Below the pieces are notes generated by a model. The model was not told where the DNA came from, searched no databases, and saw only the letters and a program-made list of their open reading frames with translations. The translations under genes were made by a program, and so were the position numbers. A stretch of 28,182 bases of DNA from Bacteroidales bacterium (GTDB lineage: Bacteria; Bacteroidota; Bacteroidia; Bacteroidales; UBA7960), in the NCBI GenBank assembly GCA_003554665.1, contig PWGY01000020.1, forward strand, positions 1 through 28,182, written 5' to 3'. Each line of letters opens with the position of its first letter. The first letter of the stretch is position 1. Below are positions 8,688 through 17,036 of the stretch, piece by piece.

Positions 8688-11327
8688 TTACTCTTGTAAG
8701 TAATAGTACCGGAAAAAGGTTCGGTAAGCGTCAAGTTCTTTATCCTGATAGAGCACAGGATAATTATCCACAGATATCACAAAGCTCTCCATTTCCCCTT
8801 CCTGACTTTCTTTGATGACCCCGGCATCTTTCAGCTCTGCCAGATATTCCATACTGCTGTCTTTCCCGGGAAAATTTGTGACGGTGATCAGCTGTTTTCC
8901 ATCTTCAAAAAAGACATTGTTAACGGACAGCCTGTCTTCTTCGCGGGTCTCCTGGTTGAATTCAGCCATTGAATCATTCACGGAAACCGGATCCGCATGA
9001 TCCGTATTAAGCACCATTACAAAAAAATGAATTACTTCAGGGTCAAAAGTGTAAGGTGAGTCAACCGGTGCATCCTCACTCCTTTCCCGTTCAGTCTTTT
9101 CAGCAGGTTCTGATGCAGCAGTTCTTTCCGGTGAGTCAATTGAGGCAAGCAATAAACTGGCTGGTTCATACACAGGTGTGTCCTCAAACTCAGTCACCAC
9201 CCTTTGCAATTCTTCACGATAACCGTCTTCTTCAGTTTTTCTCAGCGACAATGCATGAAGGTAGGCAAAACGGGCTCTGAACTCTTTGGAAACTTCCATC
9301 GTATCCAGTGCCTTATAGTTGCGCCGTACCTCTTCATGCCTTCCTGCAAAAAAGGCCTCATAACTTTCGCTGTAAAGTCGTTCGGAAGAACTTTGCCGTT
9401 CACGGACCTGTTCTGCGTATTCAGGATCTGAGAGCATACGGGCAAGCTCGCTGTCAGGGTAAGCTGTTACCAGGTCGTTCTTGACCTGTTCGGCGCGGTT
9501 ATAATTGCCCATATCACGATACAGGTTGTAAAGGTAATAATATGCCTGCATTTCCCTTTCAGAACCGGGGAAACGCCTGATCAACTCCTCAAAACTTTCA
9601 ATGGCATTTTCCCTGTCTCGCAGGTGATCCCTGAATATCATGGCCTTCTGAAAATAAGCCTGCATCATCCGGCGCTCAGAAGCAAGCATTTGTTCTTCGG
9701 TATTTGGGATATTGGCCAGATAGGCATCTTTGTCATAAATATCTTCAACTGTTCCGGGATCTCCGTCTTCCATATCGTCCCAGTCATCATCCATGTCAAA
9801 AGAGGCCATCGTCTGCATATTACTGATTCGCCAAAAATCTTCAAGGGGGCGATCTCCGTAACGGCCAAAGAACTCATCACGACCACGACTTACAGCATTT
9901 GAATTATAAAAGTACCACCCTCCGTCCTGCTGCTGCAGACCCGATTGTCTGGCACGTTGCCCTGCTTCCTGCATTTCCCTCCTGCGTTCACGTTCTGCTT
10001 CATCCTCCAGTCTCTCTTTCTCAAGGATTTCATTGATGATTTCATCCACTGCGGCAATCTGGTCATCCGGAGGCAATCCGGCCAGATACTGCAATGAATC
10101 TTCCTGCTGAATAATCTGTTCATGTCCGGAAAGCTCCGAAAGCAGCTGCTGGCGTTGACTGATCTGGTCAAAATCCGGGTACCCGGAGGGCAGGTTGCTC
10201 ACCGCATCACTATACCTCTCACTGGCCTCTATGTAGTCGCCCCGCTCAAAAAAAATCTCTCCCATCCTGAGGTGAGCCAGACCTTCCTGCACAGGATTCT
10301 GCTCACTGACTTCCGCAGATTTCCTGAACAAGTCCAGGGCCTCTTCCTCATTTCCCTCACGGTATGACAACTGTGCCAGAGCATAATATACCTGATCCCT
10401 GAACCCGGAGAATCTGTCTTCTTCAAGCATATCCATAAGTTCTGAACGAATGTGTCCGCCCCCGCCTACTTCCGGATCATAAGCCATGGCCATACCAATC
10501 CTTGCCTGGAAACGCATCTGATACCCCGCACCACGCATATCAAGTACCCGATCATAAGTTTGCTGTGCAGCCGCATAATCACCGGCATGCTCATGAAGCT
10601 GAGCCTTAATGAAGGTAAGGCGAGCCCGCTCACTTCTGCTGTCCACATGGTTCACTGCCAATTCCACCTGTCGGGCGGCTTGCTGATATTTTTCCTGTCT
10701 GCGGTAATGATCGGCATAGGTCATCCTGTAAAGCGCTGTGCTTTCCTTATTCAACAGACCACTCTGATATCGGCGTTCAAGGGTCTCAAGCATTGGCAAT
10801 GCCTGATCAAACCTGCCCATCTCATGGTTGGCTTTGGCAATCCAGGCTTTGGCATCGTGACTGCGGTTTGTATCATATTCTCTGATGATGTACTCAAAAG
10901 TCAGAATTGCCAAATTATGTTCCTGGCGAAAAAACTGAGAGCACCCGATGAGGTAATAAGATTCATCGATCCACTTATTGTGCTCCACACCCCGAATATT
11001 CATGGAATGCCGCCTGATTACCAAACTGGCCTTCTCATAAACTTCTTCCATATTACCCTGTACTGCCGAACGATCCTGCTCGCTGCCGTAACGGAAGATA
11101 TCCAACACTTCTTCATAATTGTCTGAATGGTTCTCGTCCAATTGCTTCAGGGCATCTTTATAGGCTTCACGGGCATTGAAATAACCATTGTATTTGGCGT
11201 TGATGGTATGATAGGCGCGATTCACAAAGGAATCTTTCTGGGTGGAACACCCCCAGAACAAAAGCAGAAGTACGACCAAAGGCCAGAAAAAAAGAAGCCT
11301 CCGGGATTTTATCAGATAGTTCAGCAT
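8688..11327 (-). CDS. porW: PorW/SprE-like type IX secretion lipoprotein (TPR)
   Basis: The 879-residue product begins with a lipoprotein signal peptide (hydrophobic to residue 24, FWGC with Cys27 as the lipidation site). It is followed by helical TPR-like repeats (about 40-380), a Gln/Glu/Arg-rich linker (395-468), and the block WYFYNSNAVSRGRDEFFGRYGDRPLEDFWR at 471-500. That block ([KY]FYFYN...G..EF...WG.R.LEDNWR) is characteristic of SprE of Flavobacterium and PorW of Porphyromonas, which are about this length. More TPRs follow, then a C-terminal domain (about 765-879: VIHFFVMVLN, FVISVDNYPVLYQDKELDAYRTFF), also as in SprE. PorW/SprE is an outer-membrane-linked lipoprotein required for T9SS secretion and, in gliding species, motility. 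An acidic patch (DMDDDWDDMEDGD, 511-523) may bind cations. It is transcribed from its own -7 box at 11350-11357. Confidence 0.86.
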   Translation of the reverse strand: MLNYLIKSRRLLFFWPLVVLLLLFWGCSTQKDSFVNRAYHTINAKYNGYFNAREAYKDALKQLDENHSDNYEEVLDIFRYGSEQDRSAVQGNMEEVYEKASLVIRRHSMNIRGVEHNKWIDESYYLIGCSQFFRQEHNLAILTFEYIIREYDTNRSHDAKAWIAKANHEMGRFDQALPMLETLERRYQSGLLNKESTALYRMTYADHYRRQEKYQQAARQVELAVNHVDSRSERARLTFIKAQLHEHAGDYAAAQQTYDRVLDMRGAGYQMRFQARIGMAMAYDPEVGGGGHIRSELMDMLEEDRFSGFRDQVYYALAQLSYREGNEEEALDLFRKSAEVSEQNPVQEGLAHLRMGEIFFERGDYIEASERYSDAVSNLPSGYPDFDQISQRQQLLSELSGHEQIIQQEDSLQYLAGLPPDDQIAAVDEIINEILEKERLEDEAERERRREMQEAGQRARQSGLQQQDGGWYFYNSNAVSRGRDEFFGRYGDRPLEDFWRISNMQTMASFDMDDDWDDMEDGDPGTVEDIYDKDAYLANIPNTEEQMLASERRMMQAYFQKAMIFRDHLRDRENAIESFEELIRRFPGSEREMQAYYYLYNLYRDMGNYNRAEQVKNDLVTAYPDSELARMLSDPEYAEQVRERQSSSERLYSESYEAFFAGRHEEVRRNYKALDTMEVSKEFRARFAYLHALSLRKTEEDGYREELQRVVTEFEDTPVYEPASLLLASIDSPERTAASEPAEKTERERSEDAPVDSPYTFDPEVIHFFVMVLNTDHADPVSVNDSMAEFNQETREEDRLSVNNVFFEDGKQLITVTNFPGKDSSMEYLAELKDAGVIKESQEGEMESFVISVDNYPVLYQDKELDAYRTFFRYYYLQE

Positions 11328-11349
11328 GTGGAATTTCGAAATTTCACCA

Positions 11350-11357
11350 CAAATATA
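11350..11357 (-). promoter_or_regulatory. Bacteroidota -7 box (TATATTTG) for porW-like gene
   Basis: The minus strand reads TATATTTG, an exact TAnnTTTG match, 22 bases before the ATG at 11327. This leaves a leader of about 15-17 bases. No firm -33 element was identified. Confidence 0.55.
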
Positions 11358-11555
11358 ACTCTCATTTACTGAAAATATTATTCATTCAGCTGGTCATTTC
11401 ACTTAATCCGGGCAATTGTACTCCTTTGATTCAGCAAAGAATGGATTTAACAATAATTAACTGTGCAGCAAACACACTTTTCCGTTTAAAAAAGAGGCAT
11501 TGATGGCTTAATGGCAAATTTTGAATGATACGGCCTTTAGCTGCCCTAAAATGAT

Positions 11556-11563
11556 TAGTTTTG
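11556..11563 (+). promoter_or_regulatory. Bacteroidota -7 box (TAGTTTTG) for M23-dxr-rseP-rnz operon
   Basis: TAGTTTTG matches TAnnTTTG exactly and lies 24 bases before the ATG at 11588. A TTTA at 11536-11539 is in the region where a -33 TTTG might be but at a short spacing. The box overlaps an in-frame TTG (11561), which argues for translation starting at 11588 instead. Confidence 0.5.
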
Positions 11564-11587
11564 CACCACAAAAGGCTGGTTTCCGAA

Positions 11588-12487
11588 ATGGACAAAGGCA
11601 AAAAACCACAACAGAAAAAAAAGGAAAACCGCAGGTTTCTCCGCAAGCTGCACAACAAGTATCGTCTGGTCATCATGAACGACGATACGCTGGAGAAAAA
11701 GCTTACGGTAAAAATGACACGTTTCAATGTGTTTATTTTTACCGGTACCGCCGCCGTGTTGCTTGTGGTCGCCACTATATACCTGATCGCCTTTACCCCA
11801 CTCAGGGAATACATCCCAGGGTATGCAGACTTTAACACCAGGCAGGTGCTGCGCGAACTTTCATTGAGGGCCGATTCACTGGAAAAGGATCTGAGACAGA
11901 AAGACCTTTACATCATGAATATCCGAAACATCGTAGAAGGGCGTGAAATCGTGGACGAAATCCCAGACAGTATTGCCGATGCCGGATCTTTGCCCGTTCG
12001 GAGCAGTTCACGCTCAAGGGAAGACTCCCTGTTGCGGGCGGAAATGGAGGAGCATTCCCCATTTGAGGAAGGGCAGCTGACCGCAGCAGAAACAACACAG
12101 ACGCAACCCGGTATCCATCTTACGTTCTTTCCCCCCATTAAAGGGATGGTAAGCCGCCACTTCAACTCTGCGCAGGGACATTTCGGGGTGGATATCGTGG
12201 CAGATCTGGGTGAGGTGATCAAGGCAACCCTTGACGGGACAGTGATATTTTCCAACTGGACCCTGGAGACAGGATATACCATCGGCATCCAGCATGACCA
12301 TAACCTTATTTCAGTTTACAAGCACAACAGTGCGCTGCTTAAAGAACAGGGCAGTTTTGTGGAAGCAGGAGAAGCCATCGCTGTGATCGGAGACACTGGC
12401 CTTTACTCCACCGGCACCCACCTTCATTTTGAACTGTGGCTGAACGGCGTACCCATCAACCCCATTGACTATATCATAGTGGAATGA
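11588..12487 (+). CDS. Membrane-anchored M23 (LytM-type) endopeptidase
   Basis: The 299-residue product has a very basic cytoplasmic N-terminus (residues 1-45, many Lys/Arg), one membrane helix (46-69), a charged coiled-coil segment (85-125), a polar linker, and a C-terminal M23 domain (about 175-299). Zinc ligands are visible: His198 and Asp202 in GHFGVDIVA, and His280 in THLHFEL, with His278 as the catalytic base. YKHNSALL is also typical. Such enzymes cut peptidoglycan crosslinks or activate other hydrolases. The active-site residues are all present, so it is probably catalytic. The type II membrane topology resembles LmdC/Csd1-type bactofilin partners. The ATG at 11588 was chosen over the in-frame TTG at 11561. 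Its stop overlaps the dxr start as ATGA. Confidence 0.9.
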   Translation: MDKGKKPQQKKKENRRFLRKLHNKYRLVIMNDDTLEKKLTVKMTRFNVFIFTGTAAVLLVVATIYLIAFTPLREYIPGYADFNTRQVLRELSLRADSLEKDLRQKDLYIMNIRNIVEGREIVDEIPDSIADAGSLPVRSSSRSREDSLLRAEMEEHSPFEEGQLTAAETTQTQPGIHLTFFPPIKGMVSRHFNSAQGHFGVDIVADLGEVIKATLDGTVIFSNWTLETGYTIGIQHDHNLISVYKHNSALLKEQGSFVEAGEAIAVIGDTGLYSTGTHLHFELWLNGVPINPIDYIIVE

Positions 12488-13677
12488 CAACGATCAGGAG
12501 AAAAAAAGTAGCAATACTCGGCTCTACAGGCTCTGTCGGACAACAGGCACTGGAGGTGATCCGGCAGCATCCCGGAAGGTTTTCCGTGGATATGCTTAGT
12601 GCCCGAAACAGCACCTCACTGCTCATTGATCAGGCTAAGGAGTTCTCTCCCCGCCACGTCGTCATCGGCAACCACGATCATTATGCACAGGTCAGGGATG
12701 CCCTTGCCTCCACCCCGGTCAATGTAAGCGCCGGGGAAGATGCCCTTGATGAAGCAGTTTCCTCACAGGAAACAGATATTGTACTCAGCGCCATGGTGGG
12801 CATTTCAGGTCTGGGGCCGACCATCAATGCCATCCGGCACGGAAAAGAGATCGCTTTGGCCAATAAGGAAACCCTGGTTGTGGCCGGACATATCATCACC
12901 GGGATGGCTACAGCCAACGGAGTAAAAATACTGCCCGTCGACTCGGAGCATTCGGCAATTTACCAGTGCCTGGCCGGCGAAGCAAACAATCCCATAGAAA
13001 AAATCTACCTTACTGCAAGCGGGGGGCCGTTCAGGGGAATGAGCAGGGAAGCGATGCGGAATGTTACCAGGGAACAGGCCCTGAAGCACCCGAACTGGAT
13101 CATGGGGGCTAAAATCACCATCGACTCTGCCTCCATGATGAACAAAGGCCTCGAAGTAATAGAGGCCAAGTGGCTGTTCGGCCTGGCACCAGAACAGATC
13201 AGGGTGATCATTCATCCACAGTCCATCATTCATTCAGTTGTTCAATTCGAAGACGGAAGCATGAAGGCGCAAATGGGCCTGCCTGACATGAAGCTGCCCA
13301 TACAATACGCCCTGGGTTATCCTGAACGTATCCGGTCACAGTATAAACGTTTCTGCTTTACAGACTACCCCTCGCTGACTTTTGAACAGGTAGATGAACA
13401 CTGTTTTCCCAATATCGGACTGGCATATAAAGCCATGGAAAAAGGCGGGAATGCCCCATGCATCATGAATGCCGCCAATGAAATTGCAGTGGCTGCTTTT
13501 CTTGATGGCAGGATCGGATTTGTCCATATCCCGGAGATCATCGCCAGCTGTATGCAGCAGGCCACACATATCGACAACCCCGAACTGGAAGATATCCGCG
13601 AAACCGACCGGGAAGCCCGGAACCTGGCAAAGGAACTGACAAAACAAAAACAACGCTCAGGCGTTCATTCAGCATAA
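12484..13677 (+). CDS. dxr: 1-deoxy-D-xylulose 5-phosphate reductoisomerase
   Basis: This 397-residue cytosolic enzyme converts DXP to methylerythritol 4-phosphate with NADPH, the first committed step of the MEP route to isopentenyl diphosphate. The NADPH loop GSTGSVG is at residues 13-19. The metal ligands fit Asp153 and Glu155 (VDSEHSA) and Glu224 (MNKGLEVIEA). The active-site loop SGGPFRGM (179-186) and HPQSIIHSVVQFEDGS are intact. Length is normal. It is translationally coupled to the M23 peptidase (ATGA overlap) and followed by rseP after 64 bases. The dxr-rseP pair is common in bacteria. Confidence 0.98.
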   Translation: MTTIRRKKVAILGSTGSVGQQALEVIRQHPGRFSVDMLSARNSTSLLIDQAKEFSPRHVVIGNHDHYAQVRDALASTPVNVSAGEDALDEAVSSQETDIVLSAMVGISGLGPTINAIRHGKEIALANKETLVVAGHIITGMATANGVKILPVDSEHSAIYQCLAGEANNPIEKIYLTASGGPFRGMSREAMRNVTREQALKHPNWIMGAKITIDSASMMNKGLEVIEAKWLFGLAPEQIRVIIHPQSIIHSVVQFEDGSMKAQMGLPDMKLPIQYALGYPERIRSQYKRFCFTDYPSLTFEQVDEHCFPNIGLAYKAMEKGGNAPCIMNAANEIAVAAFLDGRIGFVHIPEIIASCMQQATHIDNPELEDIRETDREARNLAKELTKQKQRSGVHSA

Positions 13678-13687
13678 ACTGATAAAA

Positions 13688-13710
13688 CATCCGGGTCATT
13701 GATCCGGGAG
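13688..13710 (+). other. Stem-loop between dxr and rseP
   Basis: CCGGGTC (13691-13697) can pair with GATCCGG (13701-13707) over a 3-base loop, with one G-U pair. The same bases also form a direct repeat of ATCCGGG. No T-run follows directly; the nearest, ATTTTT, begins about 20 bases on. It may be a weak terminator, an attenuator or an mRNA-processing hairpin between dxr and rseP. Confidence 0.35.
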
Positions 13711-13741
13711 ATAATTACAAAATAAATTTTTCGAATACACG

Positions 13742-15064
13742 ATGGAGATCCTGATAAAAACATTGCAATTCTTTCTCAGTCTTTCAATCCTGATTGTGAT
13801 CCATGAAATGGGGCATTTTCTGTTTGCCCGGCTTTTTAAAATCCGGGTGGAGAAATTTTACCTGTTTTTTAACCCATGGTTCTCATTATTCAAGATTCGT
13901 CGCGGAGAAACCACTTATGGAATGGGTTGGCTTCCGCTGGGCGGTTATGTGAAAATTTCCGGCATGATCGATGAGTCGATGGATAAAGAACAGATGAAAC
14001 AACCCCCGAAACCCTATGAGTTCAGGGCCAAACCAGCCTGGCAAAGACTACTTGTGATGGTCGGCGGGGTTTTCTTCAACGTAATACTGGCAGCACTGAT
14101 TTATGTCTTCATGATGTTCTTTATCGGAGATGAATACCTTCCGGTGGAGAACATGAAATACGGCATCGTGGCGGAGGAACTGGGCAGGGATATCGGTCTG
14201 GAGTCCGGTGACCATATCGTGGCTCTCAATGGTGAAGTCCCCGGCGACTGGGTAGAGCTCCGCAGCGAATTTGCCCGCGGTGAAGTGGAGGAAGTTACCG
14301 TAAAGCGCGACGACAGCCTCATCACCTTTTCCGTCCCCGAAGACTTTTTTGGGAAGTTGATCTCTGCCCGGGGGGAAAATTTTATCTCAATCCGTTACCC
14401 CTTTATTGTAGATGGATTTCTGGATGGGTCAGCAGCAAAGGAAGCCGGTGTGGAAGTGGGTGACCACATCAAGGGAATCGGAGGTCAGGAAACATGGTCC
14501 TTCATGGAGTTTGTGCAGACCATCGGAAACTATGCAGGTGAAGAAACCACACTGATGGTGGAGCGCAACGGTCAAACCATGGAACTTCCGGTCAGCATCC
14601 CTGAGGAAGCCATGGTCGGAGCCTACCTGAAAGATCCTTTTGATATTCTAAAGACCGAAACGCGCAATTACTCTTTCTTTGCTGCCATTCCTGCCGGAAT
14701 TGAAAGGGCGTACACCACAACACGCGATTACTTCCGTGACCTCGGGCTCCTTTTCAGGCCTGAAGTGAGTGCCAGGGAGAGTCTGGGAGGATTCATCACC
14801 ATCGGGGGGATTTTCTCCCCCACCTGGGACTGGGTGCATTTCTGGACAATGACCGCATTCCTGTCAATCATTCTGGCTGTAATGAATATTCTGCCAATCC
14901 CCGCCCTGGATGGTGGCCATGTGATGTTCCTGCTTTATGAGATCATCGCCGGGAGGAAACCACCGGAAAAATTTATGGAATACGCCCAGATGGTGGGCAT
15001 GCTCCTGCTGCTTTCGTTGATTCTCCTGGTGAACCTCAATGATGTGCTGCGGCTCTTCAGGTAG
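13742..15064 (+). CDS. rseP: Site-2 intramembrane metalloprotease RseP
   Basis: The 440-residue product is a site-2 family zinc protease that cuts membrane-spanning anti-sigma factors and clears signal-peptide remnants. The first membrane helix carries HEMGH (His21, Glu22, His25). The third zinc ligand lies in NILPIPALDGGH (Asp390) in a later helix. Between them is a periplasmic region with two PDZ-like domains (around residues 135-195 and 210-285; the second has DHIKGIGGQETWSFMEFVQTI). A final helix lies near the C-terminus (419-431). Length and layout match RseP with tandem PDZ domains. It is in line with dxr and followed 14 bases later by rnz. Confidence 0.95.
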   Translation: MEILIKTLQFFLSLSILIVIHEMGHFLFARLFKIRVEKFYLFFNPWFSLFKIRRGETTYGMGWLPLGGYVKISGMIDESMDKEQMKQPPKPYEFRAKPAWQRLLVMVGGVFFNVILAALIYVFMMFFIGDEYLPVENMKYGIVAEELGRDIGLESGDHIVALNGEVPGDWVELRSEFARGEVEEVTVKRDDSLITFSVPEDFFGKLISARGENFISIRYPFIVDGFLDGSAAKEAGVEVGDHIKGIGGQETWSFMEFVQTIGNYAGEETTLMVERNGQTMELPVSIPEEAMVGAYLKDPFDILKTETRNYSFFAAIPAGIERAYTTTRDYFRDLGLLFRPEVSARESLGGFITIGGIFSPTWDWVHFWTMTAFLSIILAVMNILPIPALDGGHVMFLLYEIIAGRKPPEKFMEYAQMVGMLLLLSLILLVNLNDVLRLFR

Positions 15065-15078
15065 GCAGATATCACCCA

Positions 15079-16008
15079 ATGACAATGTCAGAAATTTTTG
15101 AAACCACCATACTGGGCTCATCAGCAGCCACTCCCACTTCACTCAGGCATACGAGTGCCCAGTTGCTGAAGTACCACAACCTCTATTTTCTGATCGACTG
15201 CTCGGAGGGATGCCAGATGCAGCTGCGGAGGCTCAGGAAACCCCTGATGAAGATCAACCACATCTTTATCAGTCATCTGCACGGAGACCATTACCTTGGT
15301 TTGCCCGGCCTGTTGTTTTCATTGCACCTGCTGGGAAGGGAAAAGGAATTGCATGTGTATTCACCCCCGGGGCTGGAAGAAATCATCAGTCTGCAATACA
15401 AGATTGCGGGCCTGACACCCTCATTTCAGATCATCTACCACAATCTGCTGGAGGGAGAAGCCATCATATATGAAGACCGTCACCTGGCCGTCGAAACCAT
15501 TGAGATGAATCACCGGATTCCCACCTTTGGCTTTCTATTCAAAGAAAAAATCAAAGAAAGGACCATCCGCAAAGAAAGCATCACAAAATACCGAATCCCC
15601 GTTAGCCGGCGAAGCGGTATTAAAAAAGGTGACGACCTGATCACTGAAGACGGCACCCGCATCCCCAATGAAGAGATCACCCTGCCCCCTCCACCGCCCA
15701 GGAGCTACGCATTTTGCTCTGACACCGCTTATACGGAATCATTTATAGACCAGGTGCGCCACACCGACCTTCTTTACCATGAGGCCACATTCATGCACGA
15801 CAAAGCGGATATTGCCAGGCAAAAACTGCACTCGACCACCATCGAGGCGGCCACACTGGCAAAAAAAGCAGGGGCAGGCACACTGTTAATTGGACATTAT
15901 TCAGCCCGGTACAAAGAACTGGAAGATTTCCGCAGGGAAGCATCCACCGTTTTTCCTAACACCATCCTGGCAAGGGAAGGGGAAACCATTGAAGTAAAAC
16001 ACGGGTAA
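15079..16008 (+). CDS. rnz: Ribonuclease Z (tRNA 3' endonuclease)
   Basis: This 309-residue metallo-beta-lactamase-fold enzyme trims the 3' trailer of tRNA precursors. The zinc motif HLHGDH is at residues 66-71, within FISHLHGDHYLGLPGLL, which is the RNase Z form. Downstream ligands appear in CSDTAY (Asp) and GHYSARY (His), and HEATF is also typical. Length fits the short bacterial form. A second ATG two codons on (15085) could be the true start. It is the last gene of the M23-dxr-rseP-rnz run and converges on lplA across 26 bases with no clear terminator. Confidence 0.95.
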   Translation: MTMSEIFETTILGSSAATPTSLRHTSAQLLKYHNLYFLIDCSEGCQMQLRRLRKPLMKINHIFISHLHGDHYLGLPGLLFSLHLLGREKELHVYSPPGLEEIISLQYKIAGLTPSFQIIYHNLLEGEAIIYEDRHLAVETIEMNHRIPTFGFLFKEKIKERTIRKESITKYRIPVSRRSGIKKGDDLITEDGTRIPNEEITLPPPPPRSYAFCSDTAYTESFIDQVRHTDLLYHEATFMHDKADIARQKLHSTTIEAATLAKKAGAGTLLIGHYSARYKELEDFRREASTVFPNTILAREGETIEVKHG

Positions 16009-16034
16009 AACACTGAATATCAAACAAATAAAAA

Positions 16035-17036
16035 CTAGAAAAATAAACCGGAAAGCCCGGCGGGAAGAATCTTTTGAGATTTATCGAGCAATTGATTGCG
16101 CTGCAGCACCGTCACGATTTCGGCCTCCGTGTGCCTGCACCCCGGGAGGTTCGTTTCAAGTTGCTTCCATAAGGGAACTCTATTCCCAGCAGTTCCTGAT
16201 TCTTCGCCAGAGGCCCGTATTTCAGCACGGTGAATAAAACCCTTTTCAACCTTCAGTACGGACACAAGATGCTGATTCAGGTAACTGGCCTCACCAAAAA
16301 ATTCATAATCGGGTGAATAGCCAAAATTCCAGTGCCACTGCGAATATTTTTCATCTGCCAGCGCCTGAACCCTGGTGACTTCACCGGCAGTCAGCTCCCG
16401 AACCTCAGGAGAACCGAAATAACCCTTCAGCCAGTCTTCAAACATAGCCCAAAACCCATCAATGGGAGGCGGGTTATTCAAAAAATTGCTCACATTCGCC
16501 ACCCTGCTGCGAACCGATGCCACACTTCTGTCAACATACCGTTCCGGTATTACACGGATTGATTCATTCAGAACAGGCAGCTCTGCATCATACAGCAGGG
16601 TACCATGATGAAGCACGCGTTTCCGGAATACATGCTCGGCATTGCCCGACACCTTCAGTCCGTTTACCCTGATGTCATTCTTTCCCTCAAACCTGGCCGG
16701 AACCCCCAGTGAAACCAAAAAATCAACTACAGGAGCAGTGTGTTTCCTGAAGTCAACGAGTTTGCCATCCTCCCCGTAGCGAATAAATGTGAAATTGATA
16801 TTACCCGGACTGTGAAACACCGTACCACCTCCCGAAAGTCTGCGAATTACAGGGATGCTGTTTCGGCTCACATAAGGATAGTTTACTTCACCAAGCGCAT
16901 TCTGATGCTTGCCGATCACAACCGATGGCCGGCTTTGCCAGAGCATGACCGATTCATGATCCGCTTCACGTAGAAGGTATTCTTCCAGTGCAAGGTTAAA
17001 AAAAGGGTCATCGGAGTGATTCTGCACAAAAATCAT
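16035..17036 (-). CDS. lplA: Lipoate-protein ligase A
   Basis: The 333-residue enzyme activates lipoate with ATP and attaches it to lysines of lipoyl domains (2-oxoacid dehydrogenases, GcvH). The adenylate-binding motif RRLSGGGTVFH is at residues 65-75 and the key Lys128 is in GLKVSGNAEH. HHGTLLYDA follows. A C-terminal accessory domain (about 240-333) is present, as in full-length LplA. The substrate could be octanoate or lipoate; sequence alone does not separate these. It starts within the stop of the repeat protein (ATGA overlap, 17033-17036), so both are made from one transcript. Confidence 0.93.
   Translation of the reverse strand: MIFVQNHSDDPFFNLALEEYLLREADHESVMLWQSRPSVVIGKHQNALGEVNYPYVSRNSIPVIRRLSGGGTVFHSPGNINFTFIRYGEDGKLVDFRKHTAPVVDFLVSLGVPARFEGKNDIRVNGLKVSGNAEHVFRKRVLHHGTLLYDAELPVLNESIRVIPERYVDRSVASVRSRVANVSNFLNNPPPIDGFWAMFEDWLKGYFGSPEVRELTAGEVTRVQALADEKYSQWHWNFGYSPDYEFFGEASYLNQHLVSVLKVEKGFIHRAEIRASGEESGTAGNRVPLWKQLETNLPGCRHTEAEIVTVLQRNQLLDKSQKILPAGLSGLFF

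Noticed and set aside
10452..11126. A 224-codon plus-strand ORF opposite the porW-like gene
   Set aside because: It is wholly antisense to a well-supported gene with strong family motifs, and the product has no recognisable domain.
11561..11587. Longer M23 reading from a TTG start
   Set aside because: The TTG lies in the TAGTTTTG promoter box, and the ATG at 11588 gives a typical basic N-terminus.
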